Positions 45,290 to 54,625 of a stretch of 64,000 nt of DNA are shown one piece after another (within the stretch, counting starts at the first letter, position 1; each line of letters starts with the position of its first letter). Below the pieces are notes generated by a model that saw only the letters and a list, made by a program, of their open reading frames with translations, did not search any database and was not told the origin of the DNA. Both the position numbers and the translations under genes were made by a program. Source of the stretch: Candidatus Tectimicrobiota bacterium (GTDB taxonomy: Bacteria > JACPUC01); NCBI GenBank assembly GCA_016192455.1, contig JACPUC010000018.1, positions 1-64,000 of the forward strand. The letters are read 5' to 3'.

Positions 45290-46494
45290 ACCTTTCCAGC
45301 AAGCGCGTCCTCTTGGGAGTGTGCGGCGGCATCGCCGCCTACAAGGCGGTGGAGCTCCTCCGCCAGCTCAGCAAGCTGGGGGCGGAGGTGCAGGTGGTGC
45401 TGACGCGGCATGCCCAGGAGTTCGTCACCCCCCTGACGTTCCAGGCGCTCTCCGATCAGCCGCTCCTCACCGATATGTTCCGCCTCGAGCAGGAACGGGA
45501 GATCACCCATGTCGCCGCGGCGCAGCAAGCCGAGCTCTTCCTGGTGGCGCCGGCCACGGCGAACCTCATCGGCAAGTACGCCAACGGCATCGCCGATGAT
45601 TTCCTCACCACCCTGCTGCTGGCGACGACCGCCCAGGTGATGCTGGCGCCGGCGATGAACACGAAGATGTACCTGCACCCGGCGACGCAGCACAACCTCG
45701 CCACGCTGCGGGGCTGGGGGACGCTCATCGTCGAGCCGCAGGAGGGCGAGCTGGCCTGCAAGGAGATCGGCATCGGCAAGCTTGCCGCGGTCGAGACCAT
45801 CGTCGAGGCGGCCTGCGCCTACTTTCGCCGCGGCCTCGAATTCGAGGGCGTCACTCTCCTCGTTACGGCGGGCCCCACGCGCGAGCCCCTCGATGCGGTG
45901 CGCTTCCTCTCCAATGCCTCCAGCGGCAAGATGGGGTATGCCGTGGCCAGGGCCGCCCTGGCGCGCGGCGCCAAGGTCATCCTCATCAGCGGTCCCACGG
46001 CGCTGACGCCGCCGCCGGGGTGCACCTTCGTGGGGGTGGAGACGGCGCTCGAGATGTACGAGGCCGTCCTGCAGCACTTCCCGGCTGCCGACGTGGTGGT
46101 GAAGACGGCGGCGGTGTCGGACTTCCGCTTCGTGGAGCGGCATCCGTACAAGATGAAGAAGGACGAGGCGCCGCTCAGCACCCACTTCCTCCGCAACCCC
46201 GACATCCTCCTCGAGCTGGGTCGCCGCAAGGGCAGGGCAGTGCTGGTGGGGTTCGCCGCCGAGACGCACGACGTGGTTGACTACGCGCGCGGCAAGCTGG
46301 TGGAGAAGAACCTCGATCTCATCGTGGCGAACGACATCAGTGATGGGCGCATCGGCATGGGGAGCGACACCAACCGCGTCACCATCATCAGCCGCAGCGG
46401 CGCGCTCGAGCACCTGCCGGAGAACAGCAAGGAGAAGGTCGCGGGCGCAATTCTCGACCGCGTGTTGCCGCTCCTGCCGCGCCGGGGTGCCTGA
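45286..46494 (+). CDS. coaBC: bifunctional phosphopantothenoylcysteine decarboxylase/phosphopantothenate--cysteine ligase
   Basis: Two steps of coenzyme A synthesis. 402 residues: the FMN-dependent CoaC half (about 1-180) starts with RVLLGVCGGIAAYKAVELLR and has LVAPATANLIGKYANGIADD, LAPAMNTKMYLHPA and a flexible loop with EGELACKEIGIGK (the Cys). The CoaB half (about 185-400) has LLVTAGPTREPLDAVRFLSN, SSGKMGYAVA, VKTAAVSDFR and DLIVANDIS. Both halves are complete. It overlaps gmk (ATGA) and the uracil-DNA glycosylase gene (TGATG), so all three are translationally linked. Confidence 0.96.
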   Translation: MNLSSKRVLLGVCGGIAAYKAVELLRQLSKLGAEVQVVLTRHAQEFVTPLTFQALSDQPLLTDMFRLEQEREITHVAAAQQAELFLVAPATANLIGKYANGIADDFLTTLLLATTAQVMLAPAMNTKMYLHPATQHNLATLRGWGTLIVEPQEGELACKEIGIGKLAAVETIVEAACAYFRRGLEFEGVTLLVTAGPTREPLDAVRFLSNASSGKMGYAVARAALARGAKVILISGPTALTPPPGCTFVGVETALEMYEAVLQHFPAADVVVKTAAVSDFRFVERHPYKMKKDEAPLSTHFLRNPDILLELGRRKGRAVLVGFAAETHDVVDYARGKLVEKNLDLIVANDISDGRIGMGSDTNRVTIISRSGALEHLPENSKEKVAGAILDRVLPLLPRRGA

Positions 46495-47219
46495 TGGAAA
46501 GGAAGATCGCGGAATCGCGCCGGCCCGCTACCCGGGCTGAGGTTCGGCGGCAACTCTTCGCGGCACTGCGCGGGGCGTTGCAGTACCAGCGGAGCCTCGG
46601 CGTGGAGTGGCTGCCGGCCAGCGCCGCGCTGGGCGCTTTTCTGGCGGCGCGTCCTGGGGCCGCGACGCCGCCGACGCTTGCGTCGATCTCCGAAACCTAC
46701 CGCGATTGCCAGCGCTGTCGCCTTGGCGCCACGCGGCAGAACCTGGTGTTCGGGGTCGGCAATCCGCATGCCAAGCTCGTCTTCGTGGGCGAGGCGCCAG
46801 GACGGGATGAGGACCTGCAAGGCGAGCCCTTCGTCGGCCGCGCCGGGCAATTGCTGACGCGCATCATCGAGGCCATGGGCCTGCGCCGCGACGAGGTGTA
46901 CATCTGCAATATCATCAAGTGCCGGCCGCCCCAGAACCGCAACCCGCGCGGCGATGAGATTGAAGCCTGTGAGCCGATTCTCCGTCAACAGCTCCGCGCC
47001 ATCCAGCCGAAGCTCATCTGCACGCTCGGCACCGTTGCCACGCAAACCCTCCTGCGCAGCCAAGCATCCATCGGTGACCTGCGGGGCCGGTTCCACACCT
47101 ACGAGGGCATTCCAGTCATGCCGACGTACCACCCAGCCTACCTGCTGCGGAATCCGGAGCAGAAGCGCGCGGTGTGGGAGGATATGAAGAAGGTCAAGGC
47201 CGAGTATGAGAAGGTTTAA
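46494..47219 (+). CDS. uracil-DNA glycosylase, family 4 (Fe-S)
   Basis: 241 residues. Excises uracil from DNA. The core begins at about residue 60 with [18 protein letters not shown] (two cluster Cys) and continues with [19 protein letters not shown] (motif A, GEAPG), [16 protein letters not shown] (further cluster Cys), [13 protein letters not shown] and [13 protein letters not shown] (motif with catalytic His). The first about 58 residues are an extra N-terminal region with a helical, Arg/Ala-rich start. The ATG overlaps the coaBC stop. A DNA-repair gene in the gmk-coaBC operon is seen in several delta-proteobacterium-like genomes (from memory). Confidence 0.93.
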   Translation: MERKIAESRRPATRAEVRRQLFAALRGALQYQRSLGVEWLPASAALGAFLAARPGAATPPTLASISETYRDCQRCRLGATRQNLVFGVGNPHAKLVFVGEAPGRDEDLQGEPFVGRAGQLLTRIIEAMGLRRDEVYICNIIKCRPPQNRNPRGDEIEACEPILRQQLRAIQPKLICTLGTVATQTLLRSQASIGDLRGRFHTYEGIPVMPTYHPAYLLRNPEQKRAVWEDMKKVKAEYEKV

Positions 47220-47355
47220 TCACAGCCGTGGCGCCCTGGAACTCCTGGCGGCGTAAGGCGGGCCATGGCGGGGGGTGGGAAGGCAGCCGCCCCTCGAGGA
47301 GGCCGGGAGACGTTCATCCCGGCGCGCATTCATTTACTGTAGTGGTGCGGCTTCT

Positions 47356-47661
47356 ATGGCGTTCCATGTCTTTCGCGGCCATATCGTAAGTGAGCGGCAG
47401 ATTTACTACATCGGCACCTCGCTGGCGCCGAAGCCTCTCGTCATCTTTCGTTCGCTCGACGAGCTGATCAAGTACTTTCCGCCTATCGAAAGCTCCGACG
47501 AGATCAGCTTCGCGCTGCCGGTCAACCTCCAGCCGAGCTCAGGCAACAGCTACGAAGTCATGAGCGAAGAGGAGCAGCAGCTCCTCCTGCGCGCGCTCCA
47601 TCTCCTGCCCTGGGATATAGAGGCTTCGGAGGAGGGGAAGGGGAGAAGTATGCGACGCTGA
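47356..47661 (+). CDS. small protein of unknown function
   Basis: 101 residues, start MAFHVFRGHIVSERQIYYIG, then SLDELIKYFPPI and an acidic part with SEEEQQLLLRALHLLPW. It looks like a compact alpha/beta domain and is clearly coding by composition, but I do not recognise the family. The ribosome-binding site is weak. A longer frame from 47275 adds an unconvincing Arg/Ser-rich segment. It follows the uracil-DNA glycosylase gene by about 135 bases on the same strand. Confidence 0.55.
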   Translation: MAFHVFRGHIVSERQIYYIGTSLAPKPLVIFRSLDELIKYFPPIESSDEISFALPVNLQPSSGNSYEVMSEEEQQLLLRALHLLPWDIEASEEGKGRSMRR

Positions 47662-47887
47662 TCGCGGCGCCGCGTTCTCTGCCCCCCTCCCGGCAGCCCT
47701 GCCGGGCCGCACGGCGCTTCCTCGGCTTGCGGCGCTCATCGCCGCCGCCGGCGTTCCTCCTCTTTCTCCTCCTCGTCAGTCTCGCGGCGCGATAGCACCT
47801 GCCGCAGAGCGTCCCTCCGCGACATCCTCCCCCGCGGGAGATGCTTCCAGGTCCGGCCCGCAGGGCTGCTGATCCCTGCCGCGGTCC

Positions 47888-48958
47888 TCATGGTTTGGCC
47901 TGCGCCTGGAACTGCAGCTCCTCCTCGATGATCTTCTTCATTTCGTTGAACGAGACAGCTCCCGCGACGAGGCGACCGTTGATGTAGAAGGTGGGCGTGC
48001 TGTCGACGCCAAGCTTGCGGCCATCCTCGATGTCGTGGTCGATCTCGGCGTTGTACTTCTTGGCGGCGAAGCAGGCGTCGAACTTCCCGGCATCCAGGTT
48101 GACCTGCTTCGCATACCCTTGCAGGTCCGCGTCGCTGAGCTTCTGCTGATTTGCGAAGAGGAGATCGTGGTACTCCCAGAACTTCCCCTGCTCATTGGCG
48201 CAGTTGGCCGCCAGCGCGGCAGGGCGACCGCGCTGGTGAATCGTCTCGAGGGGGTAGTCGCGGTACACGAGACGGACCTTCTCGGCGTACGTCGAAAGGA
48301 CCTGCTTGAGGACCGGCTGCGAGCGGCTGCAGAAGGGGCACTCGAAATCGGAGAACTCGATGATGGTGATGAGCGCGTTCGCCGCGCCGGTGCTGGGGTC
48401 GTCGTCGGCGCTCACCTGCAGGCGCGGCGGCTGCAGGAACATCTCGATGCGGTACGCCCCGCGCAGCCGCTCCACGAACCGCTCGCGCTGCTCTTCGATG
48501 CGCCGTTCCCTGAGCAAGCCGTGAATGCGCTCCCGCACCTGCTCATAAGGAGCGCGGATGCGGTTCTGGTTGCGTTCAAAGAAGGCGCGCGCCTCTTGCT
48601 CGGTGACGGGCGCCACCTTCGAGACGATCTCCTCGTTGTACACCGCCTGCACGGTGCTCTGCCGCTTCGTCGCCTCGGCCTTCAGGAGGTGCTCCGTGAG
48701 CAGCGACTCCAGCCCGCGCCGGCGCAGGTCGAACATCCGGCTCTTGATCTGCATGATCTCGCGCTGCACGTTCGCATCGACCTCTTCGAGCGTGATCGGC
48801 TTGCCATCGAAGCGGGCGGCAAGCTCCGCCGCGCCGGCGGCGCCGCCGCCCGCAAACCGCGGGGGGACGCCAAGGCTGACGAGCAGCGCCAGGACGGCGA
48901 GGAGCACGGGACGGAGGAGCCGAGCGGATCGGGTCTGCCTGAGGGGTCGACTAGTCAT
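47888..48958 (-). CDS. exported DsbA-family thioredoxin-like protein with SurA-like N-terminal part
   Basis: 356 residues. A signal peptide (LLRPVLLAVLALLVSLGV) is followed by a SurA/PpiC-like helical region (about 45-170; FDGKPITLEEVDANVQREI). A DsbA_4-type thioredoxin fold then carries the active site FSDFECPFCSRSQPVL (CPFC, about residue 210), a cis-Pro region DSTPTFYINGRLV and an inserted helical domain. It should act in the periplasm on disulfides, the N-terminal part possibly serving as a chaperone-like or dimerisation unit. Architectures with SurA-like plus DsbA domains occur in several Gram-negative lineages. It is transcribed away from the zinc-ribbon gene. Confidence 0.9.
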   Translation of the reverse strand: MTSRPLRQTRSARLLRPVLLAVLALLVSLGVPPRFAGGGAAGAAELAARFDGKPITLEEVDANVQREIMQIKSRMFDLRRRGLESLLTEHLLKAEATKRQSTVQAVYNEEIVSKVAPVTEQEARAFFERNQNRIRAPYEQVRERIHGLLRERRIEEQRERFVERLRGAYRIEMFLQPPRLQVSADDDPSTGAANALITIIEFSDFECPFCSRSQPVLKQVLSTYAEKVRLVYRDYPLETIHQRGRPAALAANCANEQGKFWEYHDLLFANQQKLSDADLQGYAKQVNLDAGKFDACFAAKKYNAEIDHDIEDGRKLGVDSTPTFYINGRLVAGAVSFNEMKKIIEEELQFQAQAKP

Positions 48959-49130
48959 GGGAGAAGCTCCTCATCGTGAATGGGAGGAGAGGTGTGCGGG
49001 AGCGCCGGGCGCCTGCGGCGTGGGCCGGCGACCGTGCCGCGGGCAGACGCCTGTGCTAGAGTGTGGGCACCACCCAGCTCTGGATGGGATGCTCACCCAA
49101 CGATCGCCCGCGAAGCGAGAGGGGGCCGCC

Positions 49131-49286
49131 ATGCCGCGCATCTTCTGGGTCACCTGCCCTGCCTGTGAAGGACGATTCTACTGTCACTACGAAGACCTCC
49201 GCCACGCCGGCGTACCCCTCCTCTGCCCTTACTGTCAGCATCGCTTCCTGGTTGAGGAGAGCAGCGCCATCGACGATCGCGGCTGA
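49131..49286 (+). CDS. small zinc-ribbon protein
   Basis: 51 residues with two CxxC knuckles, VTCPACEGRF and LLCPYCQHRF, spaced as in zinc ribbons, and an acidic tail. GAGGGGG lies seven bases before the ATG. The frame stays open far upstream, but that part overlaps the divergent dsbA-like gene and is not coding. It is probably a small metal-binding protein of unknown role. Confidence 0.7.
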   Translation: MPRIFWVTCPACEGRFYCHYEDLRHAGVPLLCPYCQHRFLVEESSAIDDRG

Positions 49287-49415
49287 CGCCGAGCTCCCGC
49301 CCTTTTTCCCAGAACGCCACCTGCATCGCTGCCCGCGCGGCCGCTCTGCTCAGTCGGCCGGAGGTGCCGAGCGCGGCCCTGCTCTACCCCCTGCTCTCGG
49401 CGGCGGCGCCCGGCG

Positions 49416-50633
49416 TCACAGCGGCTTCTCGGCGGCGGTCGCCGGCAGCGCGGGGCGCAGTGCGATGGGCTTGATCACGAAGAGCGCGCTCACGGCCCCC
49501 AGCAGCAGGGAGATGCCGGCAAAGTAGAAGAGCGCCACGCCGCCGTACCGGTCGGCGAGGAAACCGGCGAAGATCGGCGTGATGGCGGCCAGGAGCTGGT
49601 TGGCGCTGAAGATCAGCCCCACGACGCTCGCCCCCGTCTCCTCGGGGGTGGCGTCAAGCGCCGCCGCGAAGATGATCGGGCGTACCGAGAAGAGGAACAT
49701 GCCGAGGAAGAAGAGGGTGATGAGGAAGGCCAGCCCTTGCCCGAGGGCGACGAGGAGCAGGCTGCAGAGGCCGGAGATGATGAAGGCGGTGAGCATGATC
49801 GTCATACGGCCGATGCGGTCGGAGAGCGCCCCCATCATCGGCCCGGCGAAGAGACTGGCGATGGAGGCGCTGCCCAGGTAGACGCCGATCATCTTGGGGC
49901 TGAGGTGCCACTCCTTGGCGAGGTAGAGGGGCAGCAGCGTGATGATGGCCTGCTGGGCGGTGGTGCGCAGCGACGACACCGCGGAGAGCCAGAGCATGAC
50001 GGGATGCTTGATGAGCTTCTTCAGTGCCATCCGGTACTCGGCCAGGTTCAGCCGTTTGCCCGGCCCGGAATCTCCCAGGCGGTCGGAGATGGTGAACCAG
50101 ACCAGCAAGGCGAGGAGAAGTCCCGGCAGGATATTGAGAGCCGCCGCCGCGCGCCAGCTCAGGAAGGTGAGGACAAGCCCGAAGACGAGGGGGGAGAGGA
50201 GATCACCGAGGCCGGCGCCGAACTCGTGGGTGGACATGGCGAAGCCGCGGCGGTCCGGCATGAGGGAGGAGAGGAGCGACATGGCAGGGGGATGCCACAA
50301 AGAGGCGCCAAAGCCAAGCAGCCCCATGGCAATCATGATGATGCCGATGCTGGGGGCCAGGCTGAGGAGGAGGTAGCCGAGGGAAGGGACGGCGAGGGCC
50401 AGCATGAGGGAGCCGGTGCGCTTGCCAAGGACGTCAACGAGCGCGCTTCCCGGCAAATTCACGCAGGCCGAGATGAAGAAACGCACCGAGCTCATCACGC
50501 CGATGTGCGCGTAGCTCAAGCCAAACTCGGCGGCGATGAACGGGCTCAGCAGCCCGAAGGCGCCGGTATTCCAATGCGTATCGAGGTGGCCCAGCGAGAT
50601 GATGGAGAGGATTGCAGTGCGGGTGCGTTTCAC
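49416..50633 (-). CDS. MFS transporter
   Basis: About 405 residues with twelve predicted membrane segments and the MFS loop signature DVLGKRTGSLML between helices 2 and 3, plus DRIGRMTIM in the second half. The first half has HWNTGAFGLLSPFIAAEFGL. The substrate is not deducible; helix patterns resemble fosmidomycin/efflux-like members. Two starts are possible: ATG 50648, or GTG 50633, which has AAAGGAGG immediately upstream and is preferred. It lies next to a PaaK-like gene on the same strand, so transport of an organic acid used by that region is conceivable but unproven. Confidence 0.88.
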   Translation of the reverse strand: MKRTRTAILSIISLGHLDTHWNTGAFGLLSPFIAAEFGLSYAHIGVMSSVRFFISACVNLPGSALVDVLGKRTGSLMLALAVPSLGYLLLSLAPSIGIIMIAMGLLGFGASLWHPPAMSLLSSLMPDRRGFAMSTHEFGAGLGDLLSPLVFGLVLTFLSWRAAAALNILPGLLLALLVWFTISDRLGDSGPGKRLNLAEYRMALKKLIKHPVMLWLSAVSSLRTTAQQAIITLLPLYLAKEWHLSPKMIGVYLGSASIASLFAGPMMGALSDRIGRMTIMLTAFIISGLCSLLLVALGQGLAFLITLFFLGMFLFSVRPIIFAAALDATPEETGASVVGLIFSANQLLAAITPIFAGFLADRYGGVALFYFAGISLLLGAVSALFVIKPIALRPALPATAAEKPL

Positions 50634-50849
50634 AGTCCTCCTTTGCATCGACCTCTATCTCTCAGCGCCGGCGCCCCGGCAGCCTCCGCCGCGCGTCGCC
50701 CAGCGGGGCGTGCGGCGGAGCGTTCTCGGAGCCGGCGCCAGGGACATCCGTGAGGCTTCCTGCGGCGTGCCGCGCCAAGGCGGCGCCCCAGCGGCACCGC
50801 CGCCGGGGAACAGTGACGCGGCGGTGCTCCGAGGTCCGGGCGGTGAGGG

Positions 50850-51896
50850 TTACGCCACGGTGCGCCCTAGCACGCCCCCCTCGAAGAAGAGCCAAGTGCG
50901 CCCGTCGGCGGAAGGGCGCCGGTTGAGTCGAACGAGATCGCCGGTGTGGTACTTGATGATCGGCTGGGCGAGCTGCATGTAGCTCGTGTAGACCAGCTCG
51001 CCCACCTCCCCGTCGCCGACGGGCTTCCCCGCGGCATCGAGCACCAGGCAGTGCCCGCAATCCTCCACGGCGTGTAGGCCCTCGCCTGAATGGAACCCCA
51101 CCGCCACGACGCCGGTCTCATCGTGCAGCAGGACGCGGTGGACCTGCGCCCCCCAGGTGGCCGCGAGGTCGTCGCGCAGCGTGGCGGAGCCGGTCGTGTC
51201 TGCACCGGCGATGAAGAGGTGGCGGAGGCTCGTGCCGGCCAGATCGAACCCCTCCTGGCGGGCCGCTTCGCTCAAGGCCTGCACCTCCTCCAGGGTTGCC
51301 AGCATTGCCTGGGGCCGGCGCTGCTCGATCTGGCGCAGCCGCGCCTGGTGATCCAGGCCGCCGCCCGAGAGCATCATGGCGCCGAGACGCCGGACGCCGA
51401 AGTAGGCGCTCCAGAGGCCCAACCGCAGGTCCCAGTTGAACGGCAGGTAGCAGAGGGTGTCGGCGCGCAGCCCAGCGGCCCAGAAGAGGTAGGCCCACGG
51501 CTCTCCGTGCAGGGTGGCGCCGGCGTAAGAGAGCGGAATCTCCACGGGGGCGTTGCCGTTTCCCCGCTCCTGGAAGCGGAACAGCAGGTCATCCTCGCGC
51601 AGCGCCAGGGCGTCTCCGTAGGGCGGTTTCGTTGGCTGGGCTGCGGCGAGGTCTGCCTTGCGTATGGTTGGCACCAAGCTCGCGAAGTCCTCCAGGCTGT
51701 GAACATCCTCCGGCCTGATGCCGGCGGCGGCGTAACGCTTCCGATACAGTGGGCTGTGCTCGTAAGCGTGCCGCAGGAGCGCCCGTAGCCGCCGCAGGTG
51801 CAGCGCTTCGAGCTGCGCCCGCGGCATCGTCTCCAGCAGCGGGTTCCAGAAGGTGCTGGCGGCGCTCTGTGGGTTGAGGAAGCTGCGAAACTCCAT
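50850..51896 (-). CDS. degenerate, C-terminally truncated PaaK/F390-synthetase-like protein
   Basis: 348 residues, clearly homologous to the 464-residue protein at 52558: both share NP-LLETMPRAQLEALHLRRL-type starts and WSAYFGVRRLGAMMLSGGGL. Here the adenylation loop TSGSTGTP of the relative is ERGNGNAP, the YGIAEVG motif is replaced by HDETGVV, and the chain ends at GGVLGRTVA where the relative continues for about 110 residues. Adenylate-forming activity is therefore unlikely. IIKYHTGDLVRLN is kept. The reading frame is intact, so it may have a binding or regulatory role or be a young decaying duplicate. The ATG at 51896 with GGAAGG upstream is preferred over 51914. Confidence 0.8.
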   Translation of the reverse strand: MEFRSFLNPQSAASTFWNPLLETMPRAQLEALHLRRLRALLRHAYEHSPLYRKRYAAAGIRPEDVHSLEDFASLVPTIRKADLAAAQPTKPPYGDALALREDDLLFRFQERGNGNAPVEIPLSYAGATLHGEPWAYLFWAAGLRADTLCYLPFNWDLRLGLWSAYFGVRRLGAMMLSGGGLDHQARLRQIEQRRPQAMLATLEEVQALSEAARQEGFDLAGTSLRHLFIAGADTTGSATLRDDLAATWGAQVHRVLLHDETGVVAVGFHSGEGLHAVEDCGHCLVLDAAGKPVGDGEVGELVYTSYMQLAQPIIKYHTGDLVRLNRRPSADGRTWLFFEGGVLGRTVA

Positions 51897-52272
51897 GCCG
51901 CGTACCTTCCGCATGCAACCGTTCAGCCGAGGCTCCCTCGAACACGAATCTCCGCCCCAGGCGCCGCCGCGGTTGTTTGCGGAGCTCTCCCTGCCCGCGA
52001 GAGACCGCTTCGGGCGCGGTGCGGGTCATCATAGGGCAGGTATTTTGGGGGGGTCAAGCCGATTCGCTGCCCGGCGGCGTCGGGGCGCCGCCTGGACGCC
52101 GCCGCCGTGCCAACCTGCCGGGGGCGCGCCTCTTCTTGACACGTCACAGGGCTCTGTTCTAAGGTAACGGCGAATGCGGCGCGAGGCCCGGCGCTCCGTC
52201 CCCTCTGCGGCAGCGGAGGCTGACCGGGCAGGCCGGGGCGGTGATCCTGGTGTCGCTCTCGGAGGTGCAAGG
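51897..52272. other. divergent intergenic region between the two PaaK-like genes
   Basis: About 375 bases. It contains a sigma-70-like promoter (52136-52165) directed to the plus-strand genes. A G run (GGGGGGGT near 52048) lies near the middle. No gene is evident. Confidence 0.45.
52136..52165 (+). promoter_or_regulatory. sigma-70-like promoter for the small ORF and PaaK-like gene
   Basis: TTGACA (52136-52141), 18 bases, TAAGGT (52160-52165), about 108 bases before the GTG at 52273. Confidence 0.45.
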
Positions 52273-52458
52273 GTGACGCGCGAAGCTCTCCTCGCACGAT
52301 TGCGGCGGATTCGCGATGAGATTGAGGCCGTGCGCCGCGAGACGGACAGCCCGGCCATCGACAGCGCCATGCGCAGCATGAGCATGTACTGCCACTTGGC
52401 GCGCTCGTACCTAGGGGATATTGACGCTATCTGCCCGGAGGTGGAGCAGGTTGACTGA
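52273..52458 (+). CDS. small helical protein preceding the PaaK-like gene
   Basis: 61 residues from a GTG at 52273 with a strong GGAGGT site seven bases upstream. The sequence is helical and charged (ALLARLRRIRDEIEAVRRET), then MRSMSMYCHLARSYLGDI. The frame is open further upstream, but only this start is supported. It ends 99 bases before the PaaK-like gene and shares its promoter. The family is not recognised; a subunit or chaperone-like partner role would be a guess. Confidence 0.55.
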   Translation: MTREALLARLRRIRDEIEAVRRETDSPAIDSAMRSMSMYCHLARSYLGDIDAICPEVEQVD

Positions 52459-52557
52459 GAGCCCGGAGGGCGAGGGCGTGGCCCTGTCGTCGCAGTCCGC
52501 GGCAGGAGTTCCCGCCGCCTCTCCGGCGCCCTGCCGCTCGAACTTGGAGAGCCCACG

Positions 52558-53952
52558 ATGGTTCGACCCTTCCACAACGACCACGCAAACGCTTCCCCCT
52601 ACTGGAACCCCGGGATGGAGACGATGCCGCGGGCGCAGCTCGATGCCCTGCATCTGCGGCGCATCCAGCTCATGATCCGCTTTGCGTACGAGAATTCGCC
52701 GTTCTACCGCAAGCTTTACCGCGAAGCCGGCTTCACCCCGGATGACATCCGCAGCCTCGACGATTTCATCCGCCTCGTGCCGGTCATCGACAAGAAGGAC
52801 CTCGTGCAAGCGCAGGGTGCCGGCGCGCCCCCCTACGGCGACGCCCGGGCCCTGCCGGAGGAGTACAACCTCTACCGCTTCCAGACCTCCGGCTCCACCG
52901 GCACCCCCTTGCAGATTCCGTTCGGCTACTACAGCAGCGCGCAGTACGGCGAGCAGTGGGTCTACGGCTTCTGGGCCGTGGGCCTGCGCGCCTACCACAC
53001 ATTCTACTTCGCCTTCAACTGGGGCACCTTCGCGGGTTTCTGGAGCGCCTACTGGGGGGTGCGCCGCCTGGGCGCCACGGTGATCTCCGGCGGCGGCCTC
53101 GACACGAAGGGGCGCATCAACCACATCCTCCAGTCCAAGCCCGACGTCCTCGTCGCCACGCCCACCTACGCCTTGTACATGGCGGAAGTGGCGAAAGGGA
53201 TGGGAGTTGACCTGCGGGAGACGACGATCAAATACTTCTACAGCGCCGGGGAACCCGGACCCAGCATCCCCACAACGCGACGGGCGATCGAGGAGGCGTG
53301 GGGGGCCAAGGCGTTTGAGCTGTACGGCATTGCGGAGGTCGGCGCCATTGCGCCGGGTTGCCCCCTCCAGGGGGGCGTGCACCTGGCCGAGGATTGGGCG
53401 CACTCGCTGGTCCTTGGCGAGGACGGCAAGCCCGTGGCTGCGGGTGAGGTGGGCGAGAACGTCGTGACGAGCTACGTGCAACACGTGCAGCCGATCATCA
53501 AGTACCGCTCACATGACTTGGTGCGCCCGCGCTACGGCATCTGTGACTGCGGCCGCACCTGGACCTACTACGATGGCGGTGTGCTGGGCCGCACCGACCA
53601 CATGATCATTATCAAGGGCACGAACGTCTACCCGACGGCCGTGGAAGCCCTCCTCGGCGACGTGGCCGGGCTCTCCGAGCATTACGAGATTCACGTCGAC
53701 ACCGAGGATAAGAGCGATAGCATCACCGTGAAGGTCGAGGCGGCGCGGGGTCTGCCGAGCGAGCAGTACGAGAAGGCGGCTCAGGAGGCAGCGCGGCTGC
53801 TCTACAAGTCCATCATGGTGCGGATCGGGATCAAGGTGCTGCCGCCCGAGTCCCTGCCGCGCTACGAGTTGAAGGCCAAACGCTTCTTTGATCATCGACC
53901 GGCGGGGAAGGGGTGGGTGATGCGCGAGGGGACCGCCTCGGCGCCGCGCTAG
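52558..53952 (+). CDS. phenylacetate-CoA ligase/coenzyme F390 synthetase-like AMP-binding protein
   Basis: 464 residues of the PaaK-type adenylate-forming family. Motifs are complete: FQTSGSTGTPLQIPF (about 111-125), FYSAGEPGPSIP, YGIAEVGAIAPGC, IIKYRSHDLV and, in the C-terminal domain, GRTDHMIIIKGTNVYPTAVE with a late lysine region (LPRYELKAKRF). By family it activates an aryl or related acid to its CoA ester via an adenylate; the actual acid is unknown. GGAGAG precedes the ATG. Cys residues near ICDCGRTW resemble the zinc-binding loop seen in some relatives. A degenerate paralog is encoded divergently 660 bases upstream. Confidence 0.9.
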   Translation: MVRPFHNDHANASPYWNPGMETMPRAQLDALHLRRIQLMIRFAYENSPFYRKLYREAGFTPDDIRSLDDFIRLVPVIDKKDLVQAQGAGAPPYGDARALPEEYNLYRFQTSGSTGTPLQIPFGYYSSAQYGEQWVYGFWAVGLRAYHTFYFAFNWGTFAGFWSAYWGVRRLGATVISGGGLDTKGRINHILQSKPDVLVATPTYALYMAEVAKGMGVDLRETTIKYFYSAGEPGPSIPTTRRAIEEAWGAKAFELYGIAEVGAIAPGCPLQGGVHLAEDWAHSLVLGEDGKPVAAGEVGENVVTSYVQHVQPIIKYRSHDLVRPRYGICDCGRTWTYYDGGVLGRTDHMIIIKGTNVYPTAVEALLGDVAGLSEHYEIHVDTEDKSDSITVKVEAARGLPSEQYEKAAQEAARLLYKSIMVRIGIKVLPPESLPRYELKAKRFFDHRPAGKGWVMREGTASAPR

Positions 53953-54038
53953 CGCCCCTCTCGTCGCGCCCGCCCGCAAGGTTCGAAAAGGCTCTGGAGT
54001 CAGGGAGGCTGACTCTGTGTAAGCCACGCTGTCACTCC

Positions 54039-54439
54039 TTACTTTCTCTCCTTAATGTCCTGACCCTCCGCTTCCGGCAGGAGCCGCCGCGGGGGTATCT
54101 CACCTTCCGTTCTCGTTTCGCTCGTTGACGAGGAGCTTGTCGAACCTCCAGTCTGAGACCCGGTCCCGGAAGGGTTGCCGTCTGTCTGGGAGCCCGACTG
54201 GGACGTGGTCCCGTCCTGAGAGGTGGCGCCGCTGCCGGAGGCGCTCCCGCGTTCGGGTCGCTGCTTCCGCTGGCGTTCGCATCCGTGCTCTGCCCGCTGT
54301 CGTTCGCGCTCGTCTCCCCGGAGCTGGTGCTGCTGCCATCGGTCGCCGGGGCGCCGCTCTCGGCGCTGCCGGAGTTGGCGGCCGCATCGTTGGGCGTGTC
54401 GCTCTTTCCCCTTCCCTGGCGAACCGAAAAAGTGCCCAT
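54039..54439 (-). pseudogene. low-complexity Ser/Gly/Thr/Asn-rich ORF with a one-base frameshift
   Basis: From an ATG at 54439 (AAGGA six bases upstream) the minus strand reads a strongly biased chain such as SGSAESGAPATDGSSTSSGE. Near 54246-54248 (a run of three C on the plus strand) the frame must shift by one base to continue as SGSGATSQDGTTSQSGSQTD, ending at the TAA at 54039. Both halves share the same composition, which a random shadow frame would not. A missing G in the homopolymer, by mutation or assembly error, would explain it. There is no signal peptide, so its role is unknown; a non-coding origin is not excluded. Confidence 0.35.
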
Positions 54440-54625
54440 CCAAGTCCTTGACGACCCCGCTCCGGAAATCTTGCGAGGTGGCGGGAGGATGCGGACGGCT
54501 GCGTCGTGGGTGCCCCACGCGTGCAACGTCGGCGTCCCTCGGTTCGGCGAGAGGAGGCGGCATGTCCGGGGCGAAGCCTCGACGGTGCGGGGCGGGCTGT
54601 GGCGCGGTGGTCTTGACGAGGATCG

